48,559 bases of DNA from Capnocytophaga leadbetteri. Lineage in GTDB: Bacteria; Bacteroidota; Bacteroidia; Flavobacteriales; Flavobacteriaceae. The DNA lies in the NCBI RefSeq assembly GCF_003054025.1, contig NZ_QBKG01000015.1:1-48559 (forward strand), given 5' to 3'. The position numbers and the translations under genes were made by a program. Shown here one piece after another: positions 33,106-41,665 of the stretch (the first letter of the stretch is position 1; every line of letters begins with the position of its first letter). The notes under the pieces are model-generated. The model made no database searches. It worked only from the letters and a program-made list of their open reading frames with translations, and was not told the DNA's origin.

Positions 33106-34087
33106 TCTCACCGATACTTTTGGACGAAAACACACATATTTGCGGCTATCCATTACGGATAGCTGCAATTTTCGTTGTTTATACTGTATGCCCAACGAAC
33201 CCTTCACAAGCAGTCCATCATCTAAATTGATGAATAGCGATGAAATTTTTGGTATCTCAAAAATATTTGTAGAGCAATTTGGTATTAACAAAATACGTAT
33301 CACCGGAGGAGAGCCTCTTGTACGTCAAGACTTTGATGAAATTATACAAAAGTTGGCTACCCTAAATATCTCTCTGGGGGTTACTACTAATGGAGTATTA
33401 CTCGATAGGTATTTTGACCTACTGAAAGTTCACAATGTACAACATCTAAACATCAGTATTGACTCATTAGACCAAGAGCGTTTTAAGCAAATCACCAAGA
33501 GAGACCTCCTACCCCAAGTATGGAACAATATAATGCGCAGTATAGACTTAGGGTTTAGAGTAAAACTAAATGCTGTAATAATGAAGGGAGTTAATGACGA
33601 TGAACTGCTACCATTAGTAACTCTTTCACACCACTACCCTATTGAGATGCGCTTTATAGAGTTTATGCCTTTCTACGGCAATACGTGGGAACGAGGAAAA
33701 GTAATCTCGGTAAATGAGATGCTCAGTACTATCGCTAAAGAGTTTAACTACATTAAATTGACAGACGAAAAGCACGATACCTCTCGCAAATACCAACTCA
33801 GCAAAAATAGCAAAGGCATTTTTGGTTTTATATCTACTATGAGTAATGCTTTCTGCGGAGGGTGCAATCGTATAAGGCTAACTTCTGATGGGAAAATGAA
33901 AAATTGCCTATTCGGAGCAGAAGAATTTGACCTACTGAGCCTCTACAGAGAAGGAAAAGACCTTACCGCTCTTATAAAAGAAGGCGTATGGCGCAAACAC
34001 AAAGAAAAAGGAGGACAGTTCACCGAAATCAATACAGTGGATAGCCAAAAAATGGTAAACCGCAGTATGATAAAGATAGGTGGTTAA
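33095..34087 (+). CDS. moaA: GTP 3',8-cyclase (molybdenum cofactor synthesis)
   Basis: A 330-residue radical SAM enzyme catalysing the first step of molybdopterin synthesis. The SAM cluster is at Cys24, Cys28, Cys31 (CNFRCLYC), followed by TGGEPLVR. The second cluster is in AFCGGCNRIRLTSDGKMKNC. The protein ends in Gly-Gly, as MoaA does, where the tail enters the active site. The gene overlaps the end of the small membrane protein gene, so cofactor synthesis is translationally tied to the reductase. moaC, moaD and moaE are not in the window. Confidence 0.96.
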   Translation: MSTNLTDTFGRKHTYLRLSITDSCNFRCLYCMPNEPFTSSPSSKLMNSDEIFGISKIFVEQFGINKIRITGGEPLVRQDFDEIIQKLATLNISLGVTTNGVLLDRYFDLLKVHNVQHLNISIDSLDQERFKQITKRDLLPQVWNNIMRSIDLGFRVKLNAVIMKGVNDDELLPLVTLSHHYPIEMRFIEFMPFYGNTWERGKVISVNEMLSTIAKEFNYIKLTDEKHDTSRKYQLSKNSKGIFGFISTMSNAFCGGCNRIRLTSDGKMKNCLFGAEEFDLLSLYREGKDLTALIKEGVWRKHKEKGGQFTEINTVDSQKMVNRSMIKIGG

Positions 34088-34110
34088 TTTTTAAATATGG
34101 AAAAACTTCG

Positions 34111-34118
34111 TACATTTG
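34111..34118 (+). promoter_or_regulatory. -7 element upstream of the mod leader
   Basis: TACATTTG matches TAnnTTTG, 24 nt after the moaA stop; only a T-run sits at the -33 position. A transcript would begin near 34125 and meet the hairpin at 34150. Confidence 0.55.
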
Positions 34119-34149
34119 CCAGCGAAAAAAAGAAGATAACAAAGCTATC

Positions 34150-34179
34150 TAAGGTATAAATAAAACCTTATATTTTTTT
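34150..34179 (+). terminator. Terminator or attenuator in the mod leader
   Basis: TAAGGT (34150-34155) pairs with ACCTTA (34165-34170), then TATTTTTTT. It is a weak 6-bp stem with a long T-run, about 25 nt after the expected transcript start, and so could abort transcription toward modA. Confidence 0.5.
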
Positions 34180-34188
34180 ACATATCGT

Positions 34189-34211
34189 ATTGTTATGCAA
34201 ATCATAACGAT
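34189..34211. promoter_or_regulatory. Candidate ModE-type operator upstream of modABC
   Basis: ATTGTTATG, 5 nt, then CATAACGAT: the arms match at 8 of 9 positions. The GTTAT...ATAAC form is like the ModE box of proteobacteria (arms CGTTAT and ATAACG). A ModE-like HTH protein is encoded at 41653. Confidence 0.5.
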
Positions 34212-34273
34212 TAAGTTTTCAGATAAAAACTAATTTTAAATATATCACTTTACAACTAAAAATTCTTATACTA

Positions 34274-34372
34274 ATGAGTACTTTAGGAGGTGTTTATCCC
34301 ATTTCTACACAAGTTTGGTTTACTAGTGTAGGGATAAGTATATTGCAAACGTGTGCTATGTTTAACTTTTAA
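34274..34372 (+). other. 32-codon frame overlapping a nested hairpin in the mod leader
   Basis: An ATG at 34274 opens a 32-residue frame (MSTLGGVYPIS...) that ends 12 nt before modA. Inside it TTATCC (34294-34299) pairs with GGATAA (34332-34337) and CTACAC (34305-34310) with GTGTAG (34326-34331), giving 12 bp with a 5-nt bulge. A weak TTTG (34314-34317) and TATATTG (34339-34345) with 21-nt spacing could be the modA promoter itself. Leader peptide, RNA switch or operator are all possible. Confidence 0.4.
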
Positions 34373-34384
34373 TATTATTAAACA

Positions 34385-35146
34385 ATGAAAAGAATATCAA
34401 AAATTATTTTAACCCTCGTTTTAGCATTACTCATCAATGCTTATAGTTTCGCAGCTGATAAGATAACTGTAGCAGCAGCAGCTAACCTTCGCTATGTATT
34501 AGAAGAACTCAAACAACAATACGTAAAATCGCACAAAGATACCCAGATAGACATTGTATTTGGTGCTTCAGGAACACTAACTCAACAAATAGTAAATGGT
34601 GCTAACTTCGATTTGTTTTTAGCCGCTAACACTAAATTCCCTGAAGAAGTGATTAGCAAAGGCTTCGGGCACGGAAAATCAGTAGTGTACTGCTATGGTA
34701 AAGTAGCCCTTTGGAGTATGAATATCAATGTAAAAAAAGGTATTAAAGCTACTTTAGAAAACCCTAAAGTAAGTCGTATAGCCATTGCTAATCCTAAATT
34801 AGCCCCTTATGGTAAAAATGCTGTAGAAACCCTACAAAAATTAGGACTATATAACGGTATAGAATCTAAAATAGTATGGGGTGAAAACATCAACCAAACA
34901 GCACAATTCGTCTCTACTGGCAATGCCCAAGTAGGTTTTGTAGCCCTTTCTACTATTTTAGCACCAGAGATGAAGGATAAACAAGGCAAGTACTACTTAC
35001 TCACTAATGAAGAATGTACTCCTATAGCACAAGCTGGTGTAGTAATAAAAGATAAGAATACCGCTCTTGCACAAGCCTTTTTAGACTATTTATTAAGTGA
35101 CAAAGCTAAACCTATCTGGAAAAAACACGGTTACGAACTAAAATAA
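34385..35146 (+). CDS. modA: Molybdate-binding protein ModA
   Basis: A 253-residue periplasmic binding protein with a signal peptide ending about residue 23 (AYSFA then ADKITV). The oxyanion-binding start AAAANLRYVLEEL, FGASGTLTQQIVNGANFDLF (ligand Ser), ANPKLAPYGKNA and FVALSTI follow the ModA pattern. It captures molybdate for the cofactor of the nitrate reductase. Its stop overlaps modB by one base. The roughly 300 nt upstream hold a complex leader. Confidence 0.94.
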   Translation: MKRISKIILTLVLALLINAYSFAADKITVAAAANLRYVLEELKQQYVKSHKDTQIDIVFGASGTLTQQIVNGANFDLFLAANTKFPEEVISKGFGHGKSVVYCYGKVALWSMNINVKKGIKATLENPKVSRIAIANPKLAPYGKNAVETLQKLGLYNGIESKIVWGENINQTAQFVSTGNAQVGFVALSTILAPEMKDKQGKYYLLTNEECTPIAQAGVVIKDKNTALAQAFLDYLLSDKAKPIWKKHGYELK

Positions 35147-35820
35147 TGGAAGAATTTATAAAAACCTTATTATTAACGGGTAAAATGGCAGTTATTACTA
35201 CTGCCATTTTATTCATTTTTAGCCTACCAGTATCATATTGGTTAGCATATAGCAAATTTAAAGGTAAAGTACTATTCGAAGCCTTACTATGTATGCCTAT
35301 GGTACTCCCCCCTACCGTATTAGGCTATTATTTCTTATTACTTATTAGCCCTACACGCGGATTAGGAAAATACTTAAGTGAGACATTTGACATACAACTC
35401 GCTTTTACTTTTGAAGGAGTGGTGATAGCTAGTATAGTAGCTAATTTGCCCTTTATGATTCAACCCCTACAAAATGGTTTTACAGCACTACCTAAACAAC
35501 TGAAAGAAGCAGCTTATACTTTAGGAAAAAGCAAATGGACAACCTTTTGGCATGTACTTTTACCTAATATAAAACCTTCTATTATAACAGGTTTAGCACT
35601 TACTTTCGCTCATTGTATAGGCGAATTTGGTATCGTACTGATGATTGGTGGTAGCATTCCTAACGAGACAAAAGTAGCTTCAATAGAACTGTATGACCAA
35701 GTCCAAGCACTCAACTATGAACTTGCTGACCAATACGCACTGATATTATTTGCTATCTCATTTATATTGCTATTGGTTATTTTCAGTATTAACAAAAAAC
35801 AAAATACAAATTACCTATGA
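35146..35820 (+). CDS. modB: Molybdate ABC permease ModB
   Basis: A 224-residue permease with about five helices. The conserved cytoplasmic loop that meets the ATPase is KEAAYTLGKSKWTTFWHVLLP, the EAA motif. LLCMPMVLPPTVLGYYFL and FGIVLMIGG are typical of ModB. It overlaps modA by one base and modC by four, so the three are translated as one unit. Confidence 0.95.
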   Translation: MEEFIKTLLLTGKMAVITTAILFIFSLPVSYWLAYSKFKGKVLFEALLCMPMVLPPTVLGYYFLLLISPTRGLGKYLSETFDIQLAFTFEGVVIASIVANLPFMIQPLQNGFTALPKQLKEAAYTLGKSKWTTFWHVLLPNIKPSIITGLALTFAHCIGEFGIVLMIGGSIPNETKVASIELYDQVQALNYELADQYALILFAISFILLLVIFSINKKQNTNYL

Positions 35821-36437
35821 TTACTATAGATATTTCACATACTATTTACACTTCAGAAGGAGCTAAAGACTTATTGGTAAACAAAACTGTAAAAGATGGT
35901 GCTTTAGTACAGCTATCAGGACTTTCGGGCATAGGCAAAACAACCCTATTCCGCATTTTGGTGGGACTTATAAAACCAGATCGAGGCTTCTTTCGTGTAG
36001 GTGATAAAATATTGTTAAACACTGAAAAGAATATTAACCTGCCACCTCAACAACGCAATATCGCCCTGATGTTTCAAGAGTATGCTCTTTTTCCGAATAT
36101 GACGGTCTGGGAGAATATCGCCTTTGCTCAAAAGCAAAAAGACCCTGCTTATATAAGTCAGTTGCTCGAAAACTTCAAAATGGAGCAGCTAAAAAACCGA
36201 AAAGTAACTCAACTATCAGGGGGACAACAGCAACGAGTAGCTTTGGCGCGTACTTTAGCACAAAAAGCCTCTATTACACTACTTGATGAGCCCTTTTCAT
36301 CAGTTGACGCTACTATGAGAGCTATTATGAAGCAAGAAGTACTCTCGTTTCTGACTACAAGCAAAAGTACTATATTTATTATAAGTCATCAGACTGAAGA
36401 TTTTGAAAAAGAAGCTGATGACAAAATAATAATCTAA
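35817..36437 (+). CDS. modC: Molybdate ABC ATPase ModC, short form
   Basis: A 206-residue ATPase with Walker A GLSGIGKT (35-42), signature LSGGQQQRVALARTLA, Walker B ITLLDEPFSSVD and switch His in ISHQ. Typical ModC proteins are about 350 residues and end in a molybdate-binding MOP/TOBE domain that mediates trans-inhibition; here the protein stops after the ATPase core. It therefore lacks that feedback site. It overlaps modB by four bases. Confidence 0.9.
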   Translation: MITIDISHTIYTSEGAKDLLVNKTVKDGALVQLSGLSGIGKTTLFRILVGLIKPDRGFFRVGDKILLNTEKNINLPPQQRNIALMFQEYALFPNMTVWENIAFAQKQKDPAYISQLLENFKMEQLKNRKVTQLSGGQQQRVALARTLAQKASITLLDEPFSSVDATMRAIMKQEVLSFLTTSKSTIFIISHQTEDFEKEADDKIII

Positions 36438-36503
36438 AACACAAAAAACGAAGAACTAAGACATTAATTTCATTACAAGATGACCATATCTTAAAAAAAG
36501 TGT

Positions 36504-36511
36504 TATATTTG
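36504..36511 (+). promoter_or_regulatory. -7 element of the nirK promoter
   Basis: TATATTTG matches TAnnTTTG, 26 nt before the start. The -33 region lacks TTTG; instead AAGAT (36477-36481) and ATCTT (36488-36492) form a 5-bp inverted repeat there, which fits an activator-dependent promoter. Confidence 0.55.
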
Positions 36512-36537
36512 CAGCCAATTAACGGTTCAACTTTTCA

Positions 36538-37965
36538 ATGAAAAAATTTATATCTTCACTTATATGTATACCGCTACTATGGAGTTGTGGCGATGAAAAT
36601 AGTACTTATACTAATACTGCTGAAATCCCTATAGAAGGAGAAATGGTAGCACAACTCACTTCACCTCCTTTCGTACCTGCCCCTGTAGGAAATCGCAAGG
36701 CTACTAAACTAAGTGTTACCCTCGAAATCATAGAAAAAGAAGGCGAATTGGCAGATGGCACTAAATACCTTTTTTGGACGTTTGGCGGTACAGTACCTGG
36801 AAATTTTATCCGTACCCGAGTAGGCGATGAAGTATCATTCACTCTCAAAAATCATCCTGATAACAAATTAGCTCATAATATTGACCTACACGCTGTAACA
36901 GGTACAGGAGGCGGTGCTGATGCATCGTTAGTAGCCCCAGGGCAGCAGCGCACTTTCACTTTTAAGTGTCTCAACCCAGGGTTATTCGTTTATCACTGCG
37001 CTCAAGCCCCTGTGCCCCTACATATTGCTAATGGTATGTACGGACTTATATTAGTAGAACCTGAAGGTGGTCTACCTCCAGTGGATATGGAATACTATGT
37101 AATGCAAGGCGATTTCTATACAGAAGGAGACTACGGAGCTCAAGGATTACAAGCCTTTAGTCAGGAAAAAGCCCTTGCCGAAAAGCCTGATTATGTGCTT
37201 TTCAATGGTAAAGTAGGTGCCCTCACAGGCAATAAAGCCCTTACAGTGAACGCTGGTGAAACAGTACGTCTTTTTGTAGGGAATGGAGGACCTAACCTTA
37301 TCTCTTCTTTCCACGTAATAGGCGAAATCTTTGACCGAGTACAAGTAGAAGGAGGTAAACTCATAAATGAAAACGTACAGACAACTGTTATTCCGGCAGG
37401 TGGGGCAGCCATAGTAGAGTTTAAGGTAGAAGTACCAGGTTCTTATACTTTGGTAGACCACGCTATTTTCCGCGCTTTCAATAAAGGTGCACTAGGACAG
37501 CTCATTGCTCAAGGACGTGAAAATCCAGTTATTTATGGCAAGCAAGCCCCCATACCTTATCAAGCTAAAGTAACAAATAGTCAAGTGACCACTAACGAAG
37601 CTACCTCTACTAAGGAAACAAGTAATAAAACACTAGCACAACAGATAGAAGAAGGTAAAAAAGTGTACCAACGCACTTGTATTGCTTGTCATCAGGTGCA
37701 AGGACAAGGCTTAGAAGGGGCTTTTCCGCCTTTAGCAAAAGCTGACTACCTCAATGCCGATGTAGATAGAGCTATAGAGACCGTACTAAAAGGGCATACA
37801 GGAGGAATTACTGTGAATGGAAAACAGTACAACAGCGTAATGCCTCCACAACCGCTTACCCCAGAGCAAATAGCCGATGTACTCACCTATGTATATCACA
37901 ACTGGGAAAACAACAAAACTGTAGTAAGCCCTGAAAGAGTAAAGAAAGTAAGAGACAAACATTAA
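36538..37965 (+). CDS. nirK: Copper nitrite reductase fused to cytochrome c, lipoprotein
   Basis: A 475-residue NO-forming nitrite reductase. The lipobox LLWSC (Cys17) predicts attachment to the envelope. Type 1 copper ligands are His113, Cys154, His162 and Met167; type 2 ligands are His118, His153 and His308; catalytic Asp116 (NIDLH) and His259 (SSFHVIGE) are present. After a Thr/Asn/Ser linker (about 343-365) a C-terminal cytochrome c domain has CIACH (381-385) and axial Met435 (SVMPPQP). The fused heme would feed electrons straight to the type 1 copper. It has its own promoter and leads a unit with nirV. Confidence 0.96.
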   Translation: MKKFISSLICIPLLWSCGDENSTYTNTAEIPIEGEMVAQLTSPPFVPAPVGNRKATKLSVTLEIIEKEGELADGTKYLFWTFGGTVPGNFIRTRVGDEVSFTLKNHPDNKLAHNIDLHAVTGTGGGADASLVAPGQQRTFTFKCLNPGLFVYHCAQAPVPLHIANGMYGLILVEPEGGLPPVDMEYYVMQGDFYTEGDYGAQGLQAFSQEKALAEKPDYVLFNGKVGALTGNKALTVNAGETVRLFVGNGGPNLISSFHVIGEIFDRVQVEGGKLINENVQTTVIPAGGAAIVEFKVEVPGSYTLVDHAIFRAFNKGALGQLIAQGRENPVIYGKQAPIPYQAKVTNSQVTTNEATSTKETSNKTLAQQIEEGKKVYQRTCIACHQVQGQGLEGAFPPLAKADYLNADVDRAIETVLKGHTGGITVNGKQYNSVMPPQPLTPEQIADVLTYVYHNWENNKTVVSPERVKKVRDKH

Positions 37966-37974
37966 TAGAGGTAA

Positions 37975-38754
37975 ATGATGAGAAGATACTTTACCTATAT
38001 AATATTTTTATGCTTTTATGGGTTACTCTTAGGGCAAACTCCTACCCCAATGGTAACGATTAAAGGAGGAAGCTATATCCCTTTGTATGGAGTAAAAGGG
38101 GAAGATAAAGCGACAAAGCCCGTAAATGTAAAGAGCTTTCAGCTAGATATATACCCAATAACCAATGCACAATACAAAGCTTTTTTGGAGAAACACCCCG
38201 AGTGGCAACGCTCTCAAGTGAAAGGAATCTTTGCACAGAAAAGTTATCTTTCACATTGGCAGAGCGACTTAGATTTTAGTCCGCTAGAGGCACAAGCTCC
38301 TGTTACCCACATCTCGTGGTTTGCTGCCAAGAAATATTGTGAGTGTGAAGGAAAGCGACTACCAACTACTGATGAGTGGGAGTATGTAGCCCAATCCGAT
38401 GCCCAAAGTATAGATGCTCGCAAGAAGAAACATTACCAAGAATATATAGTGCGAAGTATGCAAACGCCCAAGACCTACTTACAGAAAGTGGGGAGCACAC
38501 CCAAGAACTATTGGGGAGTGTATGATATGCACGGCTTGGTATGGGAATGGGTGGCGGACTTCAACAGTGTGCTTCTCTCGGGCGACTCGCGCAAAGACAA
38601 GCAAGGAGATGATGCTCTTTTTTGTGGCGGGAGTGCGCTCAATGCTTCCGACCTTACTAACTATGGAGCTTTTATGCGGTATGCGCTACGAGGGAGCCTT
38701 AAAGCTAACTATACAATGCTGAATATGGGCTTCAGATGTGCAAAAAATAATTAA
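37975..38754 (+). CDS. nirV: NirV-like formylglycine-generating-enzyme family protein
   Basis: A 259-residue exported protein (signal peptide ending near LLLGQ) with the sulfatase-modifying-factor fold: MVTIKGGSYIP, FQLDIYPITNAQYKAFL, APVTHISWFAAKKYCECEGKRLPTTDEWEY, GLVWEWV, and C-terminal NMGFRCA. Such proteins follow nirK in many denitrifiers and are called NirV; their role is unsettled (maturation or stability of NirK is proposed). It lies 9 nt after nirK. A second ATG three bases on is an equal start. Confidence 0.85.
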   Translation: MMRRYFTYIIFLCFYGLLLGQTPTPMVTIKGGSYIPLYGVKGEDKATKPVNVKSFQLDIYPITNAQYKAFLEKHPEWQRSQVKGIFAQKSYLSHWQSDLDFSPLEAQAPVTHISWFAAKKYCECEGKRLPTTDEWEYVAQSDAQSIDARKKKHYQEYIVRSMQTPKTYLQKVGSTPKNYWGVYDMHGLVWEWVADFNSVLLSGDSRKDKQGDDALFCGGSALNASDLTNYGAFMRYALRGSLKANYTMLNMGFRCAKNN

Positions 38755-38757
38755 AAA

Positions 38758-39423
38758 ATGAAGGTAATTACTATATTTATTTGTATTTTTGCCGTTGTAA
38801 TACTCTTGTTGTGCTTGGGTGTAGTCATTTATAGCACCTTTATAAACTATACTTTGTGGTATATTCCGGTGATATTCAGCATTCCGTTGGTAGTAGCGTT
38901 GTTATTTGTATTAGGGCACTATTTTGATTTCTCAGGAGATACGACAGATGCAGATAAAAGCCGTATTACTTATGATGATAAGGGTTTTACAATAGATATT
39001 CCGTTATTTAATGAAACCAACTTTATCGCTTGGGATAGTATAAAGAAGATAATCTATAGTGATGGTTCACTAGAGGATGAGCGTATGTTTGTTGTTTACT
39101 TGAATAGCCCCTTGGTAGCAACTCTTAAAGAACGCCCTCATTGGATAAATAAATATACCTTCAAATGGAGTAATAGCAAGCCTATTATGTAAGTAAGGAT
39201 CAAAGCCTCAACGATAGGTTTTCGAGACTTTGCGAAGGAAATAAGTGAGTATTTGGACAATGTACAAATACCTAATATGGACAGAAAAAGAAATGGTGTT
39301 TTGGTAAACAGAACCGAAAAAACTACAGCTCATACAAGAGAAGTAACAGAGCTGTGGAAAGCACAAGAGTGGGAGGAAACACAAGTGGTATATCGCAATG
39401 AAAGATATTCTAACAAAATATAG
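38758..39423 (+). pseudogene. Two-helix membrane protein interrupted by an in-frame stop
   Basis: Residues 1-144 contain two membrane helices (about 2-28 and 33-58) and a beta-rich cytosolic part (DDKGFTIDIPLF, FIAWDSIKKI). A TAA at 39190-39192 ends it, but the same frame stays open for 76 more sense codons with a natural composition (VRIKASTIGFRDFAKEISEYL, then MDRKRNG) until TAG at 39421. The continuation looks like the rest of the same protein, so a nonsense change or base error is likely. The family is not recognised. It starts 3 nt after nirV. Confidence 0.65.
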
Positions 39424-39847
39424 AAATATTATAGAAGATTGTGAGTTGCTATTAGGTGATGATAACAACTTAAAAAATATGTCGCGTAATGATATAGATA
39501 AAATCTGCCGTTATGTGATAGTAGATATTTATAAAAAATCGTCAGAATTAACAATTATAGCATTGGTGAATATTTATATCAAAGCTATGATTGTAGAAGC
39601 TAATGCAGATTATGATATATTGAAAGAATATGTAGGAGATTTTCTGTACTATGATGGGACAACAAGCTCGTATAGATATATAAGAGCTAAATTGGAAGAA
39701 ATAAGAGGGATTACGGAACAAGGAATTGACGATAAATACCTTTATCGTAATTATGAAGAAGTAGCCGATGTTCTAGAGGGATTTTTAGAAATATTAGAAG
39801 CGAAATATGATAAAATGAAGATAAACCTTAGAAAGAATTACTATTGA
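39398..39847 (+). CDS. Helical cytosolic protein, unknown
   Basis: A 149-residue, probably all-helical acidic protein without signal or membrane segment. It overlaps the last 26 bases of the interrupted gene's full reading frame, and its stop overlaps the SCO start by one base (TGATG). Nothing in it is recognised. Its position in the nirK unit may be chance: composition and context look more like an inserted accessory pair with the gene before it. Confidence 0.6.
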   Translation: MKDILTKYRNIIEDCELLLGDDNNLKNMSRNDIDKICRYVIVDIYKKSSELTIIALVNIYIKAMIVEANADYDILKEYVGDFLYYDGTTSSYRYIRAKLEEIRGITEQGIDDKYLYRNYEEVADVLEGFLEILEAKYDKMKINLRKNYY

Positions 39848-40479
39848 TGAAAACATTATATTTTATTTTACTGAGTTTGTTGTTGCTCAATTGTAATAAC
39901 CACAATAGCAACACAGCCACAACAGATACAAAAGCAGTGGCAGATAGCACTGCTAGAAAGACGACTGATAGTTTTTCGGACTTATCAGTATATCACTTGC
40001 CAGCGGTATGGACGACCCAAAATGGGGATAACATAGAGCTTAAAGACCTCAAAGGGAATGTATTGGTAGTGGTAATGATCTACACCTCTTGCAAGACCGC
40101 TTGTCCTATCCTTATTAAAGATATGCGCGAAATACGCAAACGCGTAGATGAACAAGCAGGAGACAAACGCAAGCAAGTGAAATACCTTTTGGTGAGTATA
40201 GACCCCGAGACAGATACACCAGAGCATTTAAAAGCCTTTGCCAAAGAAAGGCAAATGGACGATGAGCAGTGGCTATTCCTTCGATCTAATGAAGAACAAA
40301 CACGAGAGTTTGCTGCAGTACTTGCTGTGAACTACAAGCAAATATCGCCAGTGGATTTCTCACATTCTAACATCATCAGTGTGTTTAACAAGAAAGGAGA
40401 ATTGGTATCGCAACAAGAAGGTTTAGGCATTGACTATGACAAGACAGTGAAGGAAACCCTTAAACAGTTAGTAAATTAA
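39847..40479 (+). CDS. SCO1/SenC copper chaperone lipoprotein
   Basis: A 210-residue envelope lipoprotein (LLLLNC, Cys16) with a thioredoxin-like fold. The copper site is Cys82 and Cys86 (SCKTACP) with His173 (DFSHSN). SCO proteins deliver copper to the CuA site of cytochrome oxidase; within a nirK unit the target may be NirK, which is inference. I took ATG 39847 as the start, overlapping the previous stop; a TTG one codon earlier is possible. Confidence 0.9.
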   Translation: MKTLYFILLSLLLLNCNNHNSNTATTDTKAVADSTARKTTDSFSDLSVYHLPAVWTTQNGDNIELKDLKGNVLVVVMIYTSCKTACPILIKDMREIRKRVDEQAGDKRKQVKYLLVSIDPETDTPEHLKAFAKERQMDDEQWLFLRSNEEQTREFAAVLAVNYKQISPVDFSHSNIISVFNKKGELVSQQEGLGIDYDKTVKETLKQLVN

Positions 40480-40480
40480 T

Positions 40481-41665
40481 ATGGTAAATACAAATCAAGC
40501 AAAAGACCTCATAGAGGCACATATTCAGACTACAGAGGTAGTAGAAGTACCTCTTATAGAAGCTTTAGGAGGGTATTTGGCGACACATATATTTGCACCT
40601 ATTGCAGTGCCTTCATTTTCTAATTCGGCTATGGATGGTTATGGTTTTCGCTATATGGATAGCCTCAGTACTGATACCTTTACAGTAGTAGGAGAGATAC
40701 CAGCGGGGAAGACTATAGATATAGCTTTGGGCAAAGGAGAGGCAGTGCGTATCTTCACAGGGGCGCGTGTGCCCAGCAGTGTTGATACTGTGGTTATTCA
40801 AGAAATGGTAACTCGCGAAGGCAATACTATTCACTTTGATAACACCATTCTTAAAAAAGGACAGAACATCCGCTTGAAAGGAGAGCAGACACAGGAGGGC
40901 GACCTTGTATTACACGAAAATACCTTTGTAAATCCAGCTGTAATAGGATTTCTTGCCAGCTTAGGTATTGATAAAGTAAAGATATTTGCCAAACCTACTA
41001 TCGGTTTACTTTACACAGGTGATGAGTTAGTAGAGATAGGCAACCCTCTACCAGAAGGCAAAATTTACAATGCTAATTCTTATACTCTACAAGCTGCATT
41101 GGCTGAGATAGGACAATCACTTTCATTAGTACAACACATTGCCGACACCCAACAAGCTACTGAACAAGCTATACGCGAAGCTCTCGAAAAAGTAGATATA
41201 CTCTTACTTTCGGGAGGTATATCGGTAGGCGATTACGACTTTGTGCGTACTTCTCTTCAAAACATAGGTGTAGAAGAAGTCCTTTATAAAGTAGCTCAAA
41301 AACCTGGTAAGCCTCTTTATTTCGGTAAGTATGGACATAAGAGAGTGTTTGCTCTACCTGGTAATCCTGCTTCGGTATTCATTTGTTATCATATGTATGT
41401 AAAACCTTTTATTTTAGGATGTTATGGAAGAAATAACTTCCGCAAAGAGATGGACTACGCAACCCTTACACATCCTTACGACCGCAAGAAAGGAGAACTT
41501 ACACAATATTTAAAAGCCTACGTTGACAAAGCTAAAGTGATGGTGCTACATTCGCAAGAGTCGCATAAGCTCGATACCTTGCCTCTCACCAATTGCTTAT
41601 TAGAGTTTCCTGCAGGCAAAACAATACTTGAAAAAGACGAAAAAGTAAAGATATGGAGACTGTAA
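40481..41665 (+). CDS. moeA: Molybdopterin molybdenumtransferase
   Basis: A 394-residue enzyme that inserts molybdenum into adenylated molybdopterin. Signatures are PSFSNSAMDGYGFR, GEAVRIFTGARVP, GLLYTGDELVEIG, LLSGGISVGDYDFV and FALPGNPASVFICYHMYV. The four-domain length is normal. It starts one base after the SCO stop and overlaps the ModE-like gene by 13 bases, so the molybdenum genes are tied into the nirK transcript. Confidence 0.96.
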   Translation: MVNTNQAKDLIEAHIQTTEVVEVPLIEALGGYLATHIFAPIAVPSFSNSAMDGYGFRYMDSLSTDTFTVVGEIPAGKTIDIALGKGEAVRIFTGARVPSSVDTVVIQEMVTREGNTIHFDNTILKKGQNIRLKGEQTQEGDLVLHENTFVNPAVIGFLASLGIDKVKIFAKPTIGLLYTGDELVEIGNPLPEGKIYNANSYTLQAALAEIGQSLSLVQHIADTQQATEQAIREALEKVDILLLSGGISVGDYDFVRTSLQNIGVEEVLYKVAQKPGKPLYFGKYGHKRVFALPGNPASVFICYHMYVKPFILGCYGRNNFRKEMDYATLTHPYDRKKGELTQYLKAYVDKAKVMVLHSQESHKLDTLPLTNCLLEFPAGKTILEKDEKVKIWRL

